A stretch of DNA of 36,535 bases, taken from contig JAFGSS010000104.1 of the NCBI GenBank assembly GCA_016934555.1, positions 1 through 36,535 on the forward strand. The letters are read 5' to 3'. Both the position numbers and the translations under genes were made by a program. Source of the stretch: Acidobacteriota bacterium. Its GTDB lineage: Bacteria > Acidobacteriota > UBA6911. The notes beneath the pieces were generated by a model that worked only from the letters and a program-made list of their open reading frames with translations, made no database searches and was not told where the DNA came from. Positions 7,008-16,187 of the stretch are shown piece after piece. Positions within the stretch are counted from its first letter, which is position 1; every line of letters begins with the position of its first letter.

Positions 7008-7988
7008 ATGGCTCAGGGAATCCTGGTCTTTATCGAGGAACGGGACGGCAAGGTAAAGAAACCATCGCTCGAGGCTCTGGGCGCGGCGCGCAAAGTGGCC
7101 GACGGTCTCCAGGAGGCCGTCATCGCCCTGCGCATCGGGACCGGAGAACCCTCGGAGAATCTGGCCGCGTTCGGCGCCGACCGGGTGATGACGGTGCGGC
7201 ACGATCTGCTCGTGGCCTACTCCGCCGACGGGTATGCCACGGCCCTGGCCCAGGCGGCCCGCTCTCTCCAGCCGCGGTTCGTGTTCGGTTCGTCCAGCGC
7301 CATGGGGCGCGACCTGCTCCCCCGGGTGGCGGCCAAGCTCGGGGTGGGACTCGCCCAGGATTGCATCGAAATCCACGCCGACGGCGGACGGCTCGAATGC
7401 GTGCGTCCCATCTACGCCGGCAAGGCGTACGCGCGCGTACGTCTGGCGATGACGCCGGGCATGGCCACGCTCCGGCCGAACGTGTTTTCGCTCGGGGACC
7501 CCGACACCGGGCGCAACGCCGAGGCGGTCGATTTCACCCCGGAACTGACCCCGGCGCAGTTCCGCGCCGCCGTCCGGGAGGTCCAGGCCTCCGAGGGGCA
7601 GAAGGTCGAACTGACCGAGGCCAACATCATCGTTTCCGGGGGGAGGGGGATGAAGGGGCCGGAGAATTTCCCCCTGATCGAGCGGCTGGCCGACGTCCTG
7701 GGAGGCGCCGTGGGGGCCTCGCGCTCCGCGGTGGATGCGGGATGGATAGATCAGCAGCATCAGGTCGGGCAGACGGGGAAGACCGTGTCGCCCACCTGCT
7801 ATGTCGCCTGCGGCATCAGCGGCGCCATCCAGCACCTGGCCGGCATGTCGTCGTCCAAGTTCATCGTCGCGATCAACAAGGACTCCGAAGCGCCCATTTT
7901 CAGCGTTGCCGATTACGGCATCGTGGGGGATCTCTTTGCCGTGGTTCCCGCCCTTACGGAAGAGATCCGGAAACTCAAATCTTCATAG
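7008..7988 (+). CDS. etfA: Electron transfer flavoprotein alpha subunit
   Basis: A 326-residue protein of standard EtfA length. The C-terminal FAD domain is clear: [47 protein letters not shown], and [20 protein letters not shown] carry the conserved FAD contacts. The N-terminal half has the Rossmann-like fold that pairs with EtfB. A strong AAGGAGGGG box lies 3-4 nt before the ATG. It forms an operon with etfB. Confidence 0.96.
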   Translation: MAQGILVFIEERDGKVKKPSLEALGAARKVADGLQEAVIALRIGTGEPSENLAAFGADRVMTVRHDLLVAYSADGYATALAQAARSLQPRFVFGSSSAMGRDLLPRVAAKLGVGLAQDCIEIHADGGRLECVRPIYAGKAYARVRLAMTPGMATLRPNVFSLGDPDTGRNAEAVDFTPELTPAQFRAAVREVQASEGQKVELTEANIIVSGGRGMKGPENFPLIERLADVLGGAVGASRSAVDAGWIDQQHQVGQTGKTVSPTCYVACGISGAIQHLAGMSSSKFIVAINKDSEAPIFSVADYGIVGDLFAVVPALTEEIRKLKSS

Positions 7989-8040
7989 GACGGTCCCGGG
8001 GATCCGGCCGGGAGCCGGCGAAAGGTCTATGGCGACCTAA

Positions 8041-10386
8041 ATGGCTACCTCTGCAGGATTTGAGAAGTGGGGAGAGAGACCCCGGCAGCGATGGTACCTG
8101 GAACTGCTGGAGAACCTGCGGAGCGGCCTGACGTGGATAGACGCGCTGGCCGGGTTTTGCGCCACCGCCGTCATCGCGCTGATCCTCGTCGGATTCCGTT
8201 CCCAGGTCATTCCCGATTATGAAGTCGGACAGATCGCCGACCAGGAAGTGCGCGCGGCGCAGGATGTCTTTTATGAAGACCGGATGGCGACCGATCTGCG
8301 GCGGGCGGAAGCGGAGGCCGCCGTCCCGGCCGTATACCAGCTCGAATCCGACCTCATCTCCAGCCAGGTGAAATCCACCGCCGCCGTCTTTTCCGAGGCG
8401 CGCGACATCCTGGCGGAGGCCGGCGCGGGCGCCCAGGCATCGAAGGCGCGCCGCGAGGAACTGCTGAAGAAGCTGAGGGAGCGCGCGGGGGGCGCTTTTC
8501 CGCCCCAGGTGCTGGAAGCCCTGCTGCGGTACAACTTCAGCCCCGATCTCGAAGCGCGGATGCTGGGACTGCTCGATACGGTGTTGCGCGACGGCATCAT
8601 CCGGGACCGGGGGGAGTTCCTCAAGGACCTGCGCTCGGGCATCCTCGTGCGCGACGGCTCCTACACCATGGAGCACCCGCTGACGGATGCCTACCGGGTC
8701 CGCGATCTCTCGGCGGCCAAGGAGTTTCTCCGGCAGTCCCCGATCGAATATCCCGGCCTGTCCCAGCGCGACCGCGCGACGATCCTCTCCTATCTCGAGG
8801 GCGTGCTTTTTCCCACACTCCTGTGCGACCTCGAGGAGACCCGTTCGCGGAGGATCCTGGCCTCGCGCCAGGTCCAGCCGGTCCAGGTACAGCTCAAGCA
8901 GGGCCAGACCGTGGTCCGCAGCGGGGAGCAGATCACGCCCCAGATCCTGATGCAGCTCGACGCGCTCAAAAACCTGCGCCGGCCGCGTTCCCTCATCTGG
9001 CAGTTCGGGGGGTATTTCCTGATCGCAGCGATTTTGATCTACTCGCTCTGGCGCTACTTCGTCTACTACCAGACGCGCCACCGCAAGATCCGGAACCACG
9101 CCGTCCTGATCCTGGCCGTGATCGTCTCGGAACTCCTGGTCATGCGGCTGCTGACCTCGCTGGCCGACATCCTCGGGGAGCGGTTCCCGCGGTTTCAGGA
9201 CCCGTACGTGCTGTATTACGGCATCCCTTTCGCCTTCGGCGCCCTGCTCATCACGCTGCTGGTCGACGTCAACCTGGGGGTGCTCTCCTCCGTGGTGCTG
9301 GCTATTCTCTGCGGGATTTTTTACGGCCACGTGGAATTGTCGGCCTACTGCATCATCGGCAGCTTGGCCGGGATCTACAGCATACGGCAGTACAAGGACC
9401 GGGCGGCCATCCTCAAGAGCGGCCTCACCATCGGTGTCGCCAACATCGCCTGTCTGGCGGCGCTCGCCATCATGCGGCAGGCGCCGCTCAGGTTCTCCGA
9501 CACCCTGGATCAACTCGTCCTGGCGCTGCTTGGCGGGATGCTGGCGAGCGCGCTCTGTTCCATGCTGCTGCCGGCGCTGGAAACAGTGTTCAAGATTACG
9601 ACCGACATCCGGCTCCTGGAGCTGTCGAACCTCAACGCCCCCCTGCTGCGGCGGCTGGCGGTGGAGGCGCCCGGGACGTATCACCACAGCCTGATGGTGG
9701 CGACGCTGGCGGAGGCGGCGGCCGAGGCCATAGGAGCCAACCCGCTCCTGGCGCGGGTGGGGGCCTACTACCACGACATCGGCAAGCTGCTGAAGCCGGA
9801 GTATTTCGTGGAGAACCAGGCCTACGGCGGCAACAAGCACGAGGACCTTTCCCCCAGCATGAGCTGCCTCATCATCTCCAGCCACGTCAAGGACGGGCTC
9901 AATTTCGCAAAGGCGGCGGGGCTGCCCCAGCGCATCAGCGACATGATTCCGCAGCACCACGGGACGAGGATCATGACCTTCTTCTACCAGAAGGCGAAGG
10001 AGGCGGCGGACGCGGACAGGAGCAAGCTGTCCGAAGCCGATTTCCGCTATCCCGGGCCGCGGCCGAGGAGCCGGGAGGCCGGGATCATGATGATGGCCGA
10101 CAGCGTGGAAGCCGCTTCCCGCACCCTGGGCGAGGCGCCGGCACCGGCACAGATCCGAGGCATGATCGACAGGCTGGCGGATTCGGTCATCGGGGACCAC
10201 CAGTTCGACGAGTGCGACCTCACCTTCAGGGACGTGAAGCTCATCAAGGAGAGCTTCTTCAAGATTCTGGCAGGCATTTTTCATCACCGAATCGAATATC
10301 CGGGATATGACTTCAAACGCACGGGAGGCGGATCCGGGGGGACGGCACCCGAAGATCCAGGTCCTCAACAGGCAAAAACAGGTTAG
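8041..10386 (+). CDS. pgpH: 7TM-HD phosphodiesterase, PgpH family (cyclic di-AMP hydrolase type)
   Basis: A 781-residue membrane protein. Order: short N-terminus and first membrane helix (about residues 38-58), a large extracytoplasmic 7TMR-HDED domain (about 60-310), a seven-helix membrane block (about 320-510), and a C-terminal HD domain with YHHSLMVATLAE and AYYHDIGKL (HD about residue 577), HEDL, HHGT and DSVEAASRT. In Firmicutes PgpH this domain hydrolyses c-di-AMP; the substrate here is inferred. The ATG at 8041 lacks a strong ribosome binding site and is preceded by a tiny ATG-GCG-ACC-TAA frame at 8029. The gene heads a run with ybeY and corC, a common order for this family, and its last 80 nt overlap ybeY. 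Confidence 0.92.
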   Translation: MATSAGFEKWGERPRQRWYLELLENLRSGLTWIDALAGFCATAVIALILVGFRSQVIPDYEVGQIADQEVRAAQDVFYEDRMATDLRRAEAEAAVPAVYQLESDLISSQVKSTAAVFSEARDILAEAGAGAQASKARREELLKKLRERAGGAFPPQVLEALLRYNFSPDLEARMLGLLDTVLRDGIIRDRGEFLKDLRSGILVRDGSYTMEHPLTDAYRVRDLSAAKEFLRQSPIEYPGLSQRDRATILSYLEGVLFPTLLCDLEETRSRRILASRQVQPVQVQLKQGQTVVRSGEQITPQILMQLDALKNLRRPRSLIWQFGGYFLIAAILIYSLWRYFVYYQTRHRKIRNHAVLILAVIVSELLVMRLLTSLADILGERFPRFQDPYVLYYGIPFAFGALLITLLVDVNLGVLSSVVLAILCGIFYGHVELSAYCIIGSLAGIYSIRQYKDRAAILKSGLTIGVANIACLAALAIMRQAPLRFSDTLDQLVLALLGGMLASALCSMLLPALETVFKITTDIRLLELSNLNAPLLRRLAVEAPGTYHHSLMVATLAEAAAEAIGANPLLARVGAYYHDIGKLLKPEYFVENQAYGGNKHEDLSPSMSCLIISSHVKDGLNFAKAAGLPQRISDMIPQHHGTRIMTFFYQKAKEAADADRSKLSEADFRYPGPRPRSREAGIMMMADSVEAASRTLGEAPAPAQIRGMIDRLADSVIGDHQFDECDLTFRDVKLIKESFFKILAGIFHHRIEYPGYDFKRTGGGSGGTAPEDPGPQQAKTG

Positions 10387-10810
10387 GATCGATCGGGCGG
10401 CCGCCGCCCGCTTTGCCGCCGCTCTGCTCCAGACGCTGGGTCTACGGGGCGGGTCGCTGTCCGTGGTGTTTGTCGGGACGCGCACCATGCGGAGACTGAA
10501 CCGCCGGTGGCGCGGCGGCGACTACGCGACGGACGTGCTGAGTTTCGACTATGGGGACGGGAGCGGGACGGAAGCGGGATTCCTGGGAGACATCGTGATC
10601 GCCCCGGAAGTGGGCGTCCGGCAATCTTCGGGGACGCCCGACGGGGCGGAGAGGGAGATCCGGATGCTGCTGGTGCACGGGGCGCTGCACCTGGCGGGCT
10701 ACGATCATGAGACGGACGGCGGCGAGATGATGCGGATACAGGGGAAACTGATGCGGCGCAGGTTCTTCCAGGACCCCCCCGCGCTGATGGGGCCGAAGGG
10801 GCGCCGATGA
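10307..10810 (+). CDS. ybeY: Endoribonuclease YbeY
   Basis: A 167-residue single-strand endoribonuclease needed for 16S rRNA 3' maturation and ribosome quality control. The zinc motif is intact: HGALHLAGYDHE, with the three His ligands in the H-x3-H-x5-H pattern. The conserved DVLSFDY and FLGDIVIAPE segments precede it. The first family-typical residues (IQVLNRQKQVRID) come about 17 codons after the ATG at 10307 with no start codon between, so the gene must begin inside pgpH. It overlaps the next gene by 4 nt (ATGA), implying translational coupling. Confidence 0.93.
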   Translation: MTSNAREADPGGRHPKIQVLNRQKQVRIDRAAAARFAAALLQTLGLRGGSLSVVFVGTRTMRRLNRRWRGGDYATDVLSFDYGDGSGTEAGFLGDIVIAPEVGVRQSSGTPDGAEREIRMLLVHGALHLAGYDHETDGGEMMRIQGKLMRRRFFQDPPALMGPKGRR

Positions 10811-12096
10811 TGTTTGTCAACCTTGAAATCGCCCTCCTCGTGGTTTCCCTCGGACTCCTCTTCTTCTTTTCCCTGGTCGAGAGCGCCATCACCCAGTCGA
10901 GCCCGCTCCTGCTGCGCATGATTCTGGAGCATGGTGACGAGTCCGCCCCCCCGCTGCTTCCGGCGATCCTGGAGAACCGCAACCAGGTGTTCGTGCCGCT
11001 GCAGTTCGGGACCCAGTTCTGCGCCATCACCCTCGTGGTGCTCTCCACCCACCTCAGCCTCGGCCTCTGGCCGGTTTACGGTTGGGTCTACGCCTTCCTG
11101 GCGAACATCGTCCTGTCCGTGCTGTTCCGGCAGCTGCTGCCGCGGCTGCTCACCCAGCACGAGCCGGAGGAGAAGCTGGTGACGCTGCTGCGGGTGTTCC
11201 ACCCGCTCAGCCTGATCCTCGGCCCGGTGGCGCTCCCCCTGTCGCAGGTTCTCAACCTCCACAAGCGGATGCACGAGGAGGTCCATAGCGGGGGCAGGGA
11301 CGAAGACGAGGAGGCCACCGGCGAGGAAATCCAGGCCTACCTGGAGATCGGGGAGGACGAGGGCATTCTCGAGGAGGAGGATTCCCGCCTCATCCAGTCG
11401 GTCGTCCAGTTCGGGAACACGCTGGTGAGGGAGGTGATGACGCCACGCACCAAGATCGTGGCGTGCGAGGAGGGGGCCACCATCGCCCAGCTGCGCGACA
11501 TCATGGTGGAGCACAGGCATTCACGTATCCCGATATATCGCGGGGACCTCGATCATATCGTCGGGGTCGCCTATATCCGCCAGCTGATGACGCTGTCCGT
11601 CACCGGGAAGGAATCCGATCCCATCGCCGGCCTCATTCATCCCGTCCTGTTCGTCCCCGGATCCAAGCCGGTTTCCAAGCTCCTCAAGGAGCTCCAGGAG
11701 CGGGGGGACCATACCGCCATCGTGATCGACGAATTCGGCGGGGTGGCCGGCCTGGTCACGATCGAGGACCTCGTCGAGGAGATCGTCGGGGAAATCTGGG
11801 ACGAGGACGAGGCCAAGGTGAACCAGGTGGTGAGGGAGGATTCCGGCACCTTCCTGGTGCACGGGAGCGCCGAGATCTTCCTCCTCGAGGAACTGACGGG
11901 AAAAAAGTTCGAGGACTCGGGCTGCTCCACGGTCGCGGGTCTGCTGATGGGGTTTCTGGGACGGGTCCCGGCTCCGGGCGAAGCCTTCGAGATGGAGGGG
12001 ATGCGGGTGCAGGTGATCGACGCCGACCGCAAGCGGGTGCATTGGATCCGGTTTCATCTCCCCGGGGTTCCCGGCGCCGACGGCGCCGGGCAATGA
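10807..12096 (+). CDS. CNNM/CorC-HlyC family membrane protein with CBS pair
   Basis: A 429-residue protein. Residues 1-160 hold hydrophobic segments of the CNNM (DUF21) transporter-like domain; about 185-325 is a CBS pair beginning VREVMTPRTKIVACEE with HSRIPIYRGDLDHIVGV and TAIVIDEFGGVAGLVTIEDLVEEIVGEI; about 335-420 is the CorC_HlyC domain. Members are linked to magnesium and cobalt efflux or tolerance; haemolysin is a historical name. The start overlaps the ybeY stop (ATGA). The PhoH-YbeY-CorC neighbourhood is widespread, here with pgpH in place of phoH. Confidence 0.9.
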   Translation: MMFVNLEIALLVVSLGLLFFFSLVESAITQSSPLLLRMILEHGDESAPPLLPAILENRNQVFVPLQFGTQFCAITLVVLSTHLSLGLWPVYGWVYAFLANIVLSVLFRQLLPRLLTQHEPEEKLVTLLRVFHPLSLILGPVALPLSQVLNLHKRMHEEVHSGGRDEDEEATGEEIQAYLEIGEDEGILEEEDSRLIQSVVQFGNTLVREVMTPRTKIVACEEGATIAQLRDIMVEHRHSRIPIYRGDLDHIVGVAYIRQLMTLSVTGKESDPIAGLIHPVLFVPGSKPVSKLLKELQERGDHTAIVIDEFGGVAGLVTIEDLVEEIVGEIWDEDEAKVNQVVREDSGTFLVHGSAEIFLLEELTGKKFEDSGCSTVAGLLMGFLGRVPAPGEAFEMEGMRVQVIDADRKRVHWIRFHLPGVPGADGAGQ

Positions 12097-12111
12097 GGGT
12101 GTCGGGGCCTT

Positions 12112-13299
12112 ATGTTTGACGCCGCGGACCGCAGGTACATGAAGAAGGCGCTCCTGCTCGGGGAAAGGGGGACCGGCAGGTCCAGCCCGAATCCCAGCGT
12201 CGGCTGCGTCATCGTGCGGGACGGGCGCGTTGTGGGCCGGGGGTGGCACGAGTACGCGCTCCGGGACCACGCCGAGGTGCGGGCGCTGCGGATGGCGGGG
12301 GAACTGGCGGCCGGCTCCGAGGTATACGTCACCCTCGAGCCCTGCTGCCACGAGGGACGCACCCCCCCGTGCGCCGATGCACTCGTGCGGGCCGGCGTGC
12401 GGCGCGTCGTGGCGGCCAGGCCCGATCCCAACCCGGTCGTCTCCGGGCGCGGCGTGGAAAGGCTCCGGTCCGCCGGTATCCGGGTGGATGTGGGGCTGTG
12501 CGCCGAGGAGGCGGGCCGCCTCATCGAGCCCTTCGCCCGCCACGTCAGTTCGGGATACCCGCTGGTCGTTTCCAAGGTGGGGATGACGCTCGACGGAAAG
12601 ATCGGGACCGGGAGTGCCGAAGGGCGAGCCATTTCCTCCCCCGAGGGGCTCGAGTTCGGCCAGCGGCTGCGTCTCGGGTGCGACGCCGTCATGGTCGGCG
12701 TCGGCACCCTCCTCGCCGATGATCCCGCGCTGACCTACCGGGGCGGCCGGAGCAGGGGGCGCCCCCTCCTTCGCGCCATCCTGGATTCCCGGCTGCGCAC
12801 CCCCCCCGGCTCCCGGCTGCTGCGGGTTGCGCCCGAGTCTCCCGTCCTCCTCTTCTGCGGCCCCGACGCGCCCGAGGCCTCCCGGAGGGAACTGGAAAGA
12901 GCGGGGGCCGAAATCGTGGCCGTTCCCCGGTGCGGCACGGGGCTCGACCTCGAAGCGGTCCTCCGGGAGCTGGGAGCCAGGAACATCCTGGCCGTTCTCG
13001 TGGAGGGGGGGAGCTGCATCCACCGGGCTTTCCTGGAGGCGGGGAAGGTGGACGTCTTCCACTTCATCGTAGCCCCGCTGGTCCTGGGAGGCGGGACGGC
13101 CGTTCCCGTGGTGGGGGGGCGGGGATACGGCTCCACGGCCGAGGCGCTCCGTTTCCGGATCCGGCGGACCCTGCGCGCGGGCCCCGACGTGGTCCTGGAA
13201 GCCTACCCGGAATGCTCCAGGTCCATCATCTCCCCGTGGCTCGGAGGAAGCGCTCCATTTCCCGCGCCAGGTTCCCGGACCCCATCAGGGCCGAAATGA
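12112..13299 (+). CDS. ribD: Bifunctional riboflavin biosynthesis deaminase/reductase RibD
   Basis: A 395-residue enzyme catalysing the second and third steps of riboflavin synthesis from GTP. The N-terminal zinc deaminase has SSPNPSVGCVIV, HAE (His53, Glu55) and the cysteine ligands in EPCCHEGRTPPC; the C-terminal NADPH reductase starts about residue 145 with SKVGMTLDGKI and shows DAVMVGVGTLLADDP and LVEGGS. About 30 residues after the usual end are unlike the family and run antisense over the 3' end of thiE (74-bp overlap). It begins 15 nt after the corC-like gene. No other rib gene is adjacent. Confidence 0.94.
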   Translation: MFDAADRRYMKKALLLGERGTGRSSPNPSVGCVIVRDGRVVGRGWHEYALRDHAEVRALRMAGELAAGSEVYVTLEPCCHEGRTPPCADALVRAGVRRVVAARPDPNPVVSGRGVERLRSAGIRVDVGLCAEEAGRLIEPFARHVSSGYPLVVSKVGMTLDGKIGTGSAEGRAISSPEGLEFGQRLRLGCDAVMVGVGTLLADDPALTYRGGRSRGRPLLRAILDSRLRTPPGSRLLRVAPESPVLLFCGPDAPEASRRELERAGAEIVAVPRCGTGLDLEAVLRELGARNILAVLVEGGSCIHRAFLEAGKVDVFHFIVAPLVLGGGTAVPVVGGRGYGSTAEALRFRIRRTLRAGPDVVLEAYPECSRSIISPWLGGSAPFPAPGSRTPSGPK

Positions 13300-13852
13300 C
13301 CGCGACGCTCGCGGCCCCCGAAGCGAGAACCCCGGCCACCCGGTCGATGCCGATCCCCCCGATCGCTACCACCGGGACCGTGGACGCGGCGCAGGCGGCG
13401 GCCAGGCGCCCGAGCCCCACGGCGGGGGCGGGACGGTCCTTGGTGGCGGTGGGGAACACGGGGCCGAAGCCGATGTAGTCGACGGGCAGGGCGCGCGACC
13501 GTCGCACCTGCCCCAAGGTATGGGTGGAGTATCCCACGACGGCCCCCGGTCCCAGCAGGAGGCGCCCCGCTTCCGGTGGGAGGTCTTCCTGTCCCAGGTG
13601 CACCCCCCGGGCGCCGGCGGCCAGCGCCAGGTCGCAGCGGTCGTCGACGATGAGGGTGACGGCGCGGCGCTCGGCGAATTCCACGCAACGGCGGAGGTCG
13701 ACGAGCAGTTCGCCGGCCGGGGTCGTCTTGTCGCGGATCTGAACCCACGTGGCTCCCCCGCGCGCCAGTTCGCGCAGAACGGCCAGATGGGTCGCGGTCC
13801 GTGCCAGGCCCTTGTCCGTAATCGGGTAGATGGGGGGGATCGGAATCTTCAT
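13226..13852 (-). CDS. thiE: Thiamine-phosphate synthase ThiE
   Basis: A 208-residue TIM-barrel enzyme that joins the thiazole and pyrimidine moieties into thiamine phosphate. Family motifs appear in order: YPITDKGL, VQIRDKTTP, VDDRCDLALAAGARGVHLGQEDLPP, GYSTHT, DYIGFGPVFPTATK and VAIGGIG. Length is typical. It lies downstream of pilQ on the same strand, behind a strong hairpin, and is convergent with ribD. No thi partner genes and no TPP riboswitch are visible here. The ATG has a weak ribosome binding site. Confidence 0.95.
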   Translation of the reverse strand: MKIPIPPIYPITDKGLARTATHLAVLRELARGGATWVQIRDKTTPAGELLVDLRRCVEFAERRAVTLIVDDRCDLALAAGARGVHLGQEDLPPEAGRLLLGPGAVVGYSTHTLGQVRRSRALPVDYIGFGPVFPTATKDRPAPAVGLGRLAAACAASTVPVVAIGGIGIDRVAGVLASGAASVAVISALMGSGNLAREMERFLRATGR

Positions 13853-13904
13853 CGCCGGAGTTTCGATTCTAGGGCAGGGGGGGCGGGAAGGGAAGGGCTA
13901 AATG

Positions 13905-13946
13905 GGGGCCGGGGAGGGGGCGCGGCGCGCCTCCCCCTCCGGCCCC
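13905..13946 (-). terminator. GC-rich hairpin after pilQ
   Basis: GGGGCCGG (13905-13912) pairs with CCGGCCCC (13939-13946), with further imperfect pairing inside. It begins 5 nt after the pilQ stop on the minus strand and is followed by CATTT rather than a clean T-tract. It probably ends or stabilises the pilMNOPQ transcript. Confidence 0.45.
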
Positions 13947-13951
13947 GGGGT

Positions 13952-16186
13952 TTACTTGACGATGCGGGGAGTCACGAAGAACAGGATCTCCTGGGTGGAG
14001 CGGGTGACGGACGTATTCTTGAAGAGGTGTCCGATCACGGGCAGGGAACCGAGTCCCGGGACCTTGTTTTCGCTGTTCGCGTCCTCGTCCAGGAGGATGC
14101 CCCCGATCACCGTGGTGCCCCCGTCGGTGACGAGCACACGGGTGCTGGACTCGCTGGTGCGGATGGAAGGAACCCCGTCGACCGAATTCCCGAAGTCGGC
14201 CGTGTTGTTTTCCACCTTGAGATCCAGCACGATATTGCCTTCGTAGGTGATCTGCGGGGTGGCGGTCAGGGTCAGGGCGGCGTCGAAGAACTGGATCGTC
14301 ACCGTGTTGTTGGAATTGATCGGGACGGGGAATCGCAACCCTTGGGTCACGACCGCGCGGCTGTTGTTCTGCGCGATCACCTTGGGCTGCGAGATGAGCT
14401 TGGCCATCCCCTTGGTCTCGCCCGCGGTGATGGCGGCATCGAGCAGGAAGGTGTCGAAGATGTTGCCCACCGAGATCCCCAGTCCGCCGAAGGCCCTGGC
14501 GGCCGGCAGGTTGACGTTGTAGTTGCCCTTGTTGGTCGCCTGGGTCCCGGTGCTCACCGCGGCGCTTTCGCTCGCGGTCCCCCCGTCGTCGCCGGTGATT
14601 CCCGCTCCCCTTCCCGTGATCGGGTTCCCGGCGGCGTAGGTCTTGTCCGGCGTGGCGCTCGGCCGGGTGCCGCCGATGGTCCCGAAGGTGTTGGGGCCTC
14701 CGACGGTGACGCGCTCCAGGTTCCCCTGGACGAAGCCGAACTGGACGCCGATGTCGCGGGCGAAGTTGCGGGAGGCGGACACGATGCGGGCCTCGATCTC
14801 CACCTGGGCCTGCGGGAGGTCCAGGGCCTCGATCAGGTCGATCTGCCTGGCGATCGAGGCGGGGATATCGGTCAGGATCAGGGAATTGGTCCGTTCATCC
14901 ACGACCACGGTGCCCCGGACCGTTTTCTGATCGGAGACCGCGTCGATCAGGTCCTTCGCCTTGGCGTAGTTCAGGCGTTTGATCCGCGTCTGGAGGTCCG
15001 CGGCCAGCAGGTTCGCCTTCTTCAGGGATTCCTCCTGCCTGGCCTCATCCTGGAGCGTCGATTTCCGGGCGACGCGCACCATCGTCCCCTCTATCTGCTT
15101 GTCGAGGCCGTTGTTACGCAGGGCGGCCTCGAAAATCTGATCCCACGGCATCTTGACCACCTTCATGGACAGGGTGCCCTTGACGGCGGGATCCAGGACG
15201 ATGTTGATCCCGCCCTCATCGGCCATCAGGCGGAAGAAATCGACCAGCGGAACATTGACCAGGTCGAGGGTCAGGGGGTGTCCCGAGAACCGGGATCCGT
15301 TGGTGCTTCCACTGCCGTTTCCCGGAACGGCCGACTGGGCCAGCGCGGCGATCAGGGGCGGCGCCTGCGGCCGGGCGGCCTCCGGGACCGGTGCGGCGGC
15401 GGGGCGCACCGCCGCGGGCTTGATCGCGCTCGCCGCTGCGGGCTGAACGGCTGCGGGCTTGATCGCGCTCGCCGTGGCGGGCTGAACGGCCGCGGGCTTG
15501 ATCGCGCTCGCCGCTGCGGGCTCAGCCGCTGCGGGCTTGATGACCGTCGCTGCGGCGGGCCGCACCGCTGCGGGCTTGATCACGCTCGCCGCGGCAGGCT
15601 GAACGGCCGCCGCGGGCTGTTCCGGCGGGGAGTAGGGCTTGATGGCGTACTCCCTCCTGCCGGCAGCGGCACTGACCGTTTTCTCCGGGGCCGCGGAGTT
15701 CTGTCCGGGGTGGAACACCAGCCGGACGGAGCCGCTGTCGACGGAAAGTTCGTGGGTCCCGTGCCCCTCTTCCAGGTCGAACACCATCCGGGTGATCAGG
15801 GAAGGGGAGGTCTGGTACTGCTGCACCCTCAACTTTTTCACCGACGCCGTTCGTATAGGCAGGCGCGTGAACGGGATCCGGTTGCGTGTATTAGGGAAGT
15901 CGAGGACCAGGCGCCGCGGATTGTCCAGCATGAACTGCTCGGGCGCAATCTGACGGTCGGCGTCGACCGTTATTACCGCCCTGTCGTTCTCCGGAACGAA
16001 ACGGACGTCGGTGAGGGCGGCGGCCGCAACGAGTTCCCTGGCCGGCGCACCGGAGCTTTCCCCGGCCTGGGTGAACCCGGGGAGGGACAGTGCCAGCAGG
16101 AGGAGAAGGATGCCGCATGTCGCGCCCTTCGCCTTAGTCGATATTGGGTCTGTGATCGGGGCATGTCGCATTTTCATACCAGCCAT
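13952..16186 (-). CDS. pilQ: Type IV pilus secretin PilQ
   Basis: A 744-residue outer-membrane secretin. Order: signal peptide (GILLLLLALSLPGFTQA), AMIN domain (about residues 55-150) that binds peptidoglycan, an Ala/Pro-rich linker with five 13-residue repeats (about 192-257), a short secretin N-domain (about 298-360, LTLDLVNVPLVDFFRLMADE), N0/N1-type modules (LNYAKAKDLIDAV near 405), and the secretin barrel (SQPKVIAQNNSRAVVTQG near 595, with VPGLGSLPVIGHLFKN and EILFFVTPRIV at the end). It forms the pore through which the pilus passes. It is last in pilMNOPQ, 1 nt after pilP. Confidence 0.96.
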   Translation of the reverse strand: MAGMKMRHAPITDPISTKAKGATCGILLLLLALSLPGFTQAGESSGAPARELVAAAALTDVRFVPENDRAVITVDADRQIAPEQFMLDNPRRLVLDFPNTRNRIPFTRLPIRTASVKKLRVQQYQTSPSLITRMVFDLEEGHGTHELSVDSGSVRLVFHPGQNSAAPEKTVSAAAGRREYAIKPYSPPEQPAAAVQPAAASVIKPAAVRPAAATVIKPAAAEPAAASAIKPAAVQPATASAIKPAAVQPAAASAIKPAAVRPAAAPVPEAARPQAPPLIAALAQSAVPGNGSGSTNGSRFSGHPLTLDLVNVPLVDFFRLMADEGGINIVLDPAVKGTLSMKVVKMPWDQIFEAALRNNGLDKQIEGTMVRVARKSTLQDEARQEESLKKANLLAADLQTRIKRLNYAKAKDLIDAVSDQKTVRGTVVVDERTNSLILTDIPASIARQIDLIEALDLPQAQVEIEARIVSASRNFARDIGVQFGFVQGNLERVTVGGPNTFGTIGGTRPSATPDKTYAAGNPITGRGAGITGDDGGTASESAAVSTGTQATNKGNYNVNLPAARAFGGLGISVGNIFDTFLLDAAITAGETKGMAKLISQPKVIAQNNSRAVVTQGLRFPVPINSNNTVTIQFFDAALTLTATPQITYEGNIVLDLKVENNTADFGNSVDGVPSIRTSESSTRVLVTDGGTTVIGGILLDEDANSENKVPGLGSLPVIGHLFKNTSVTRSTQEILFFVTPRIVK
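15416..15610 (-). repeat. Five 39-bp tandem repeats inside pilQ
   Basis: The string GGGCTTGAT recurs at 15416, 15455, 15494, 15533 and 15572, exactly 39 bp apart, within units that differ at a few bases. Each unit encodes 13 residues of the form IKPAAVxPAAAxx. The count keeps the frame if units are gained or lost. Confidence 0.9.
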
Positions 16187-16187
16187 C

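Noticed and set aside
7989-8040. Tiny frame ATG-GCG-ACC-TAA before pgpH as a regulatory leader peptide
   Set aside because: Three codons without a ribosome binding site or hairpin are not evidence of attenuation.
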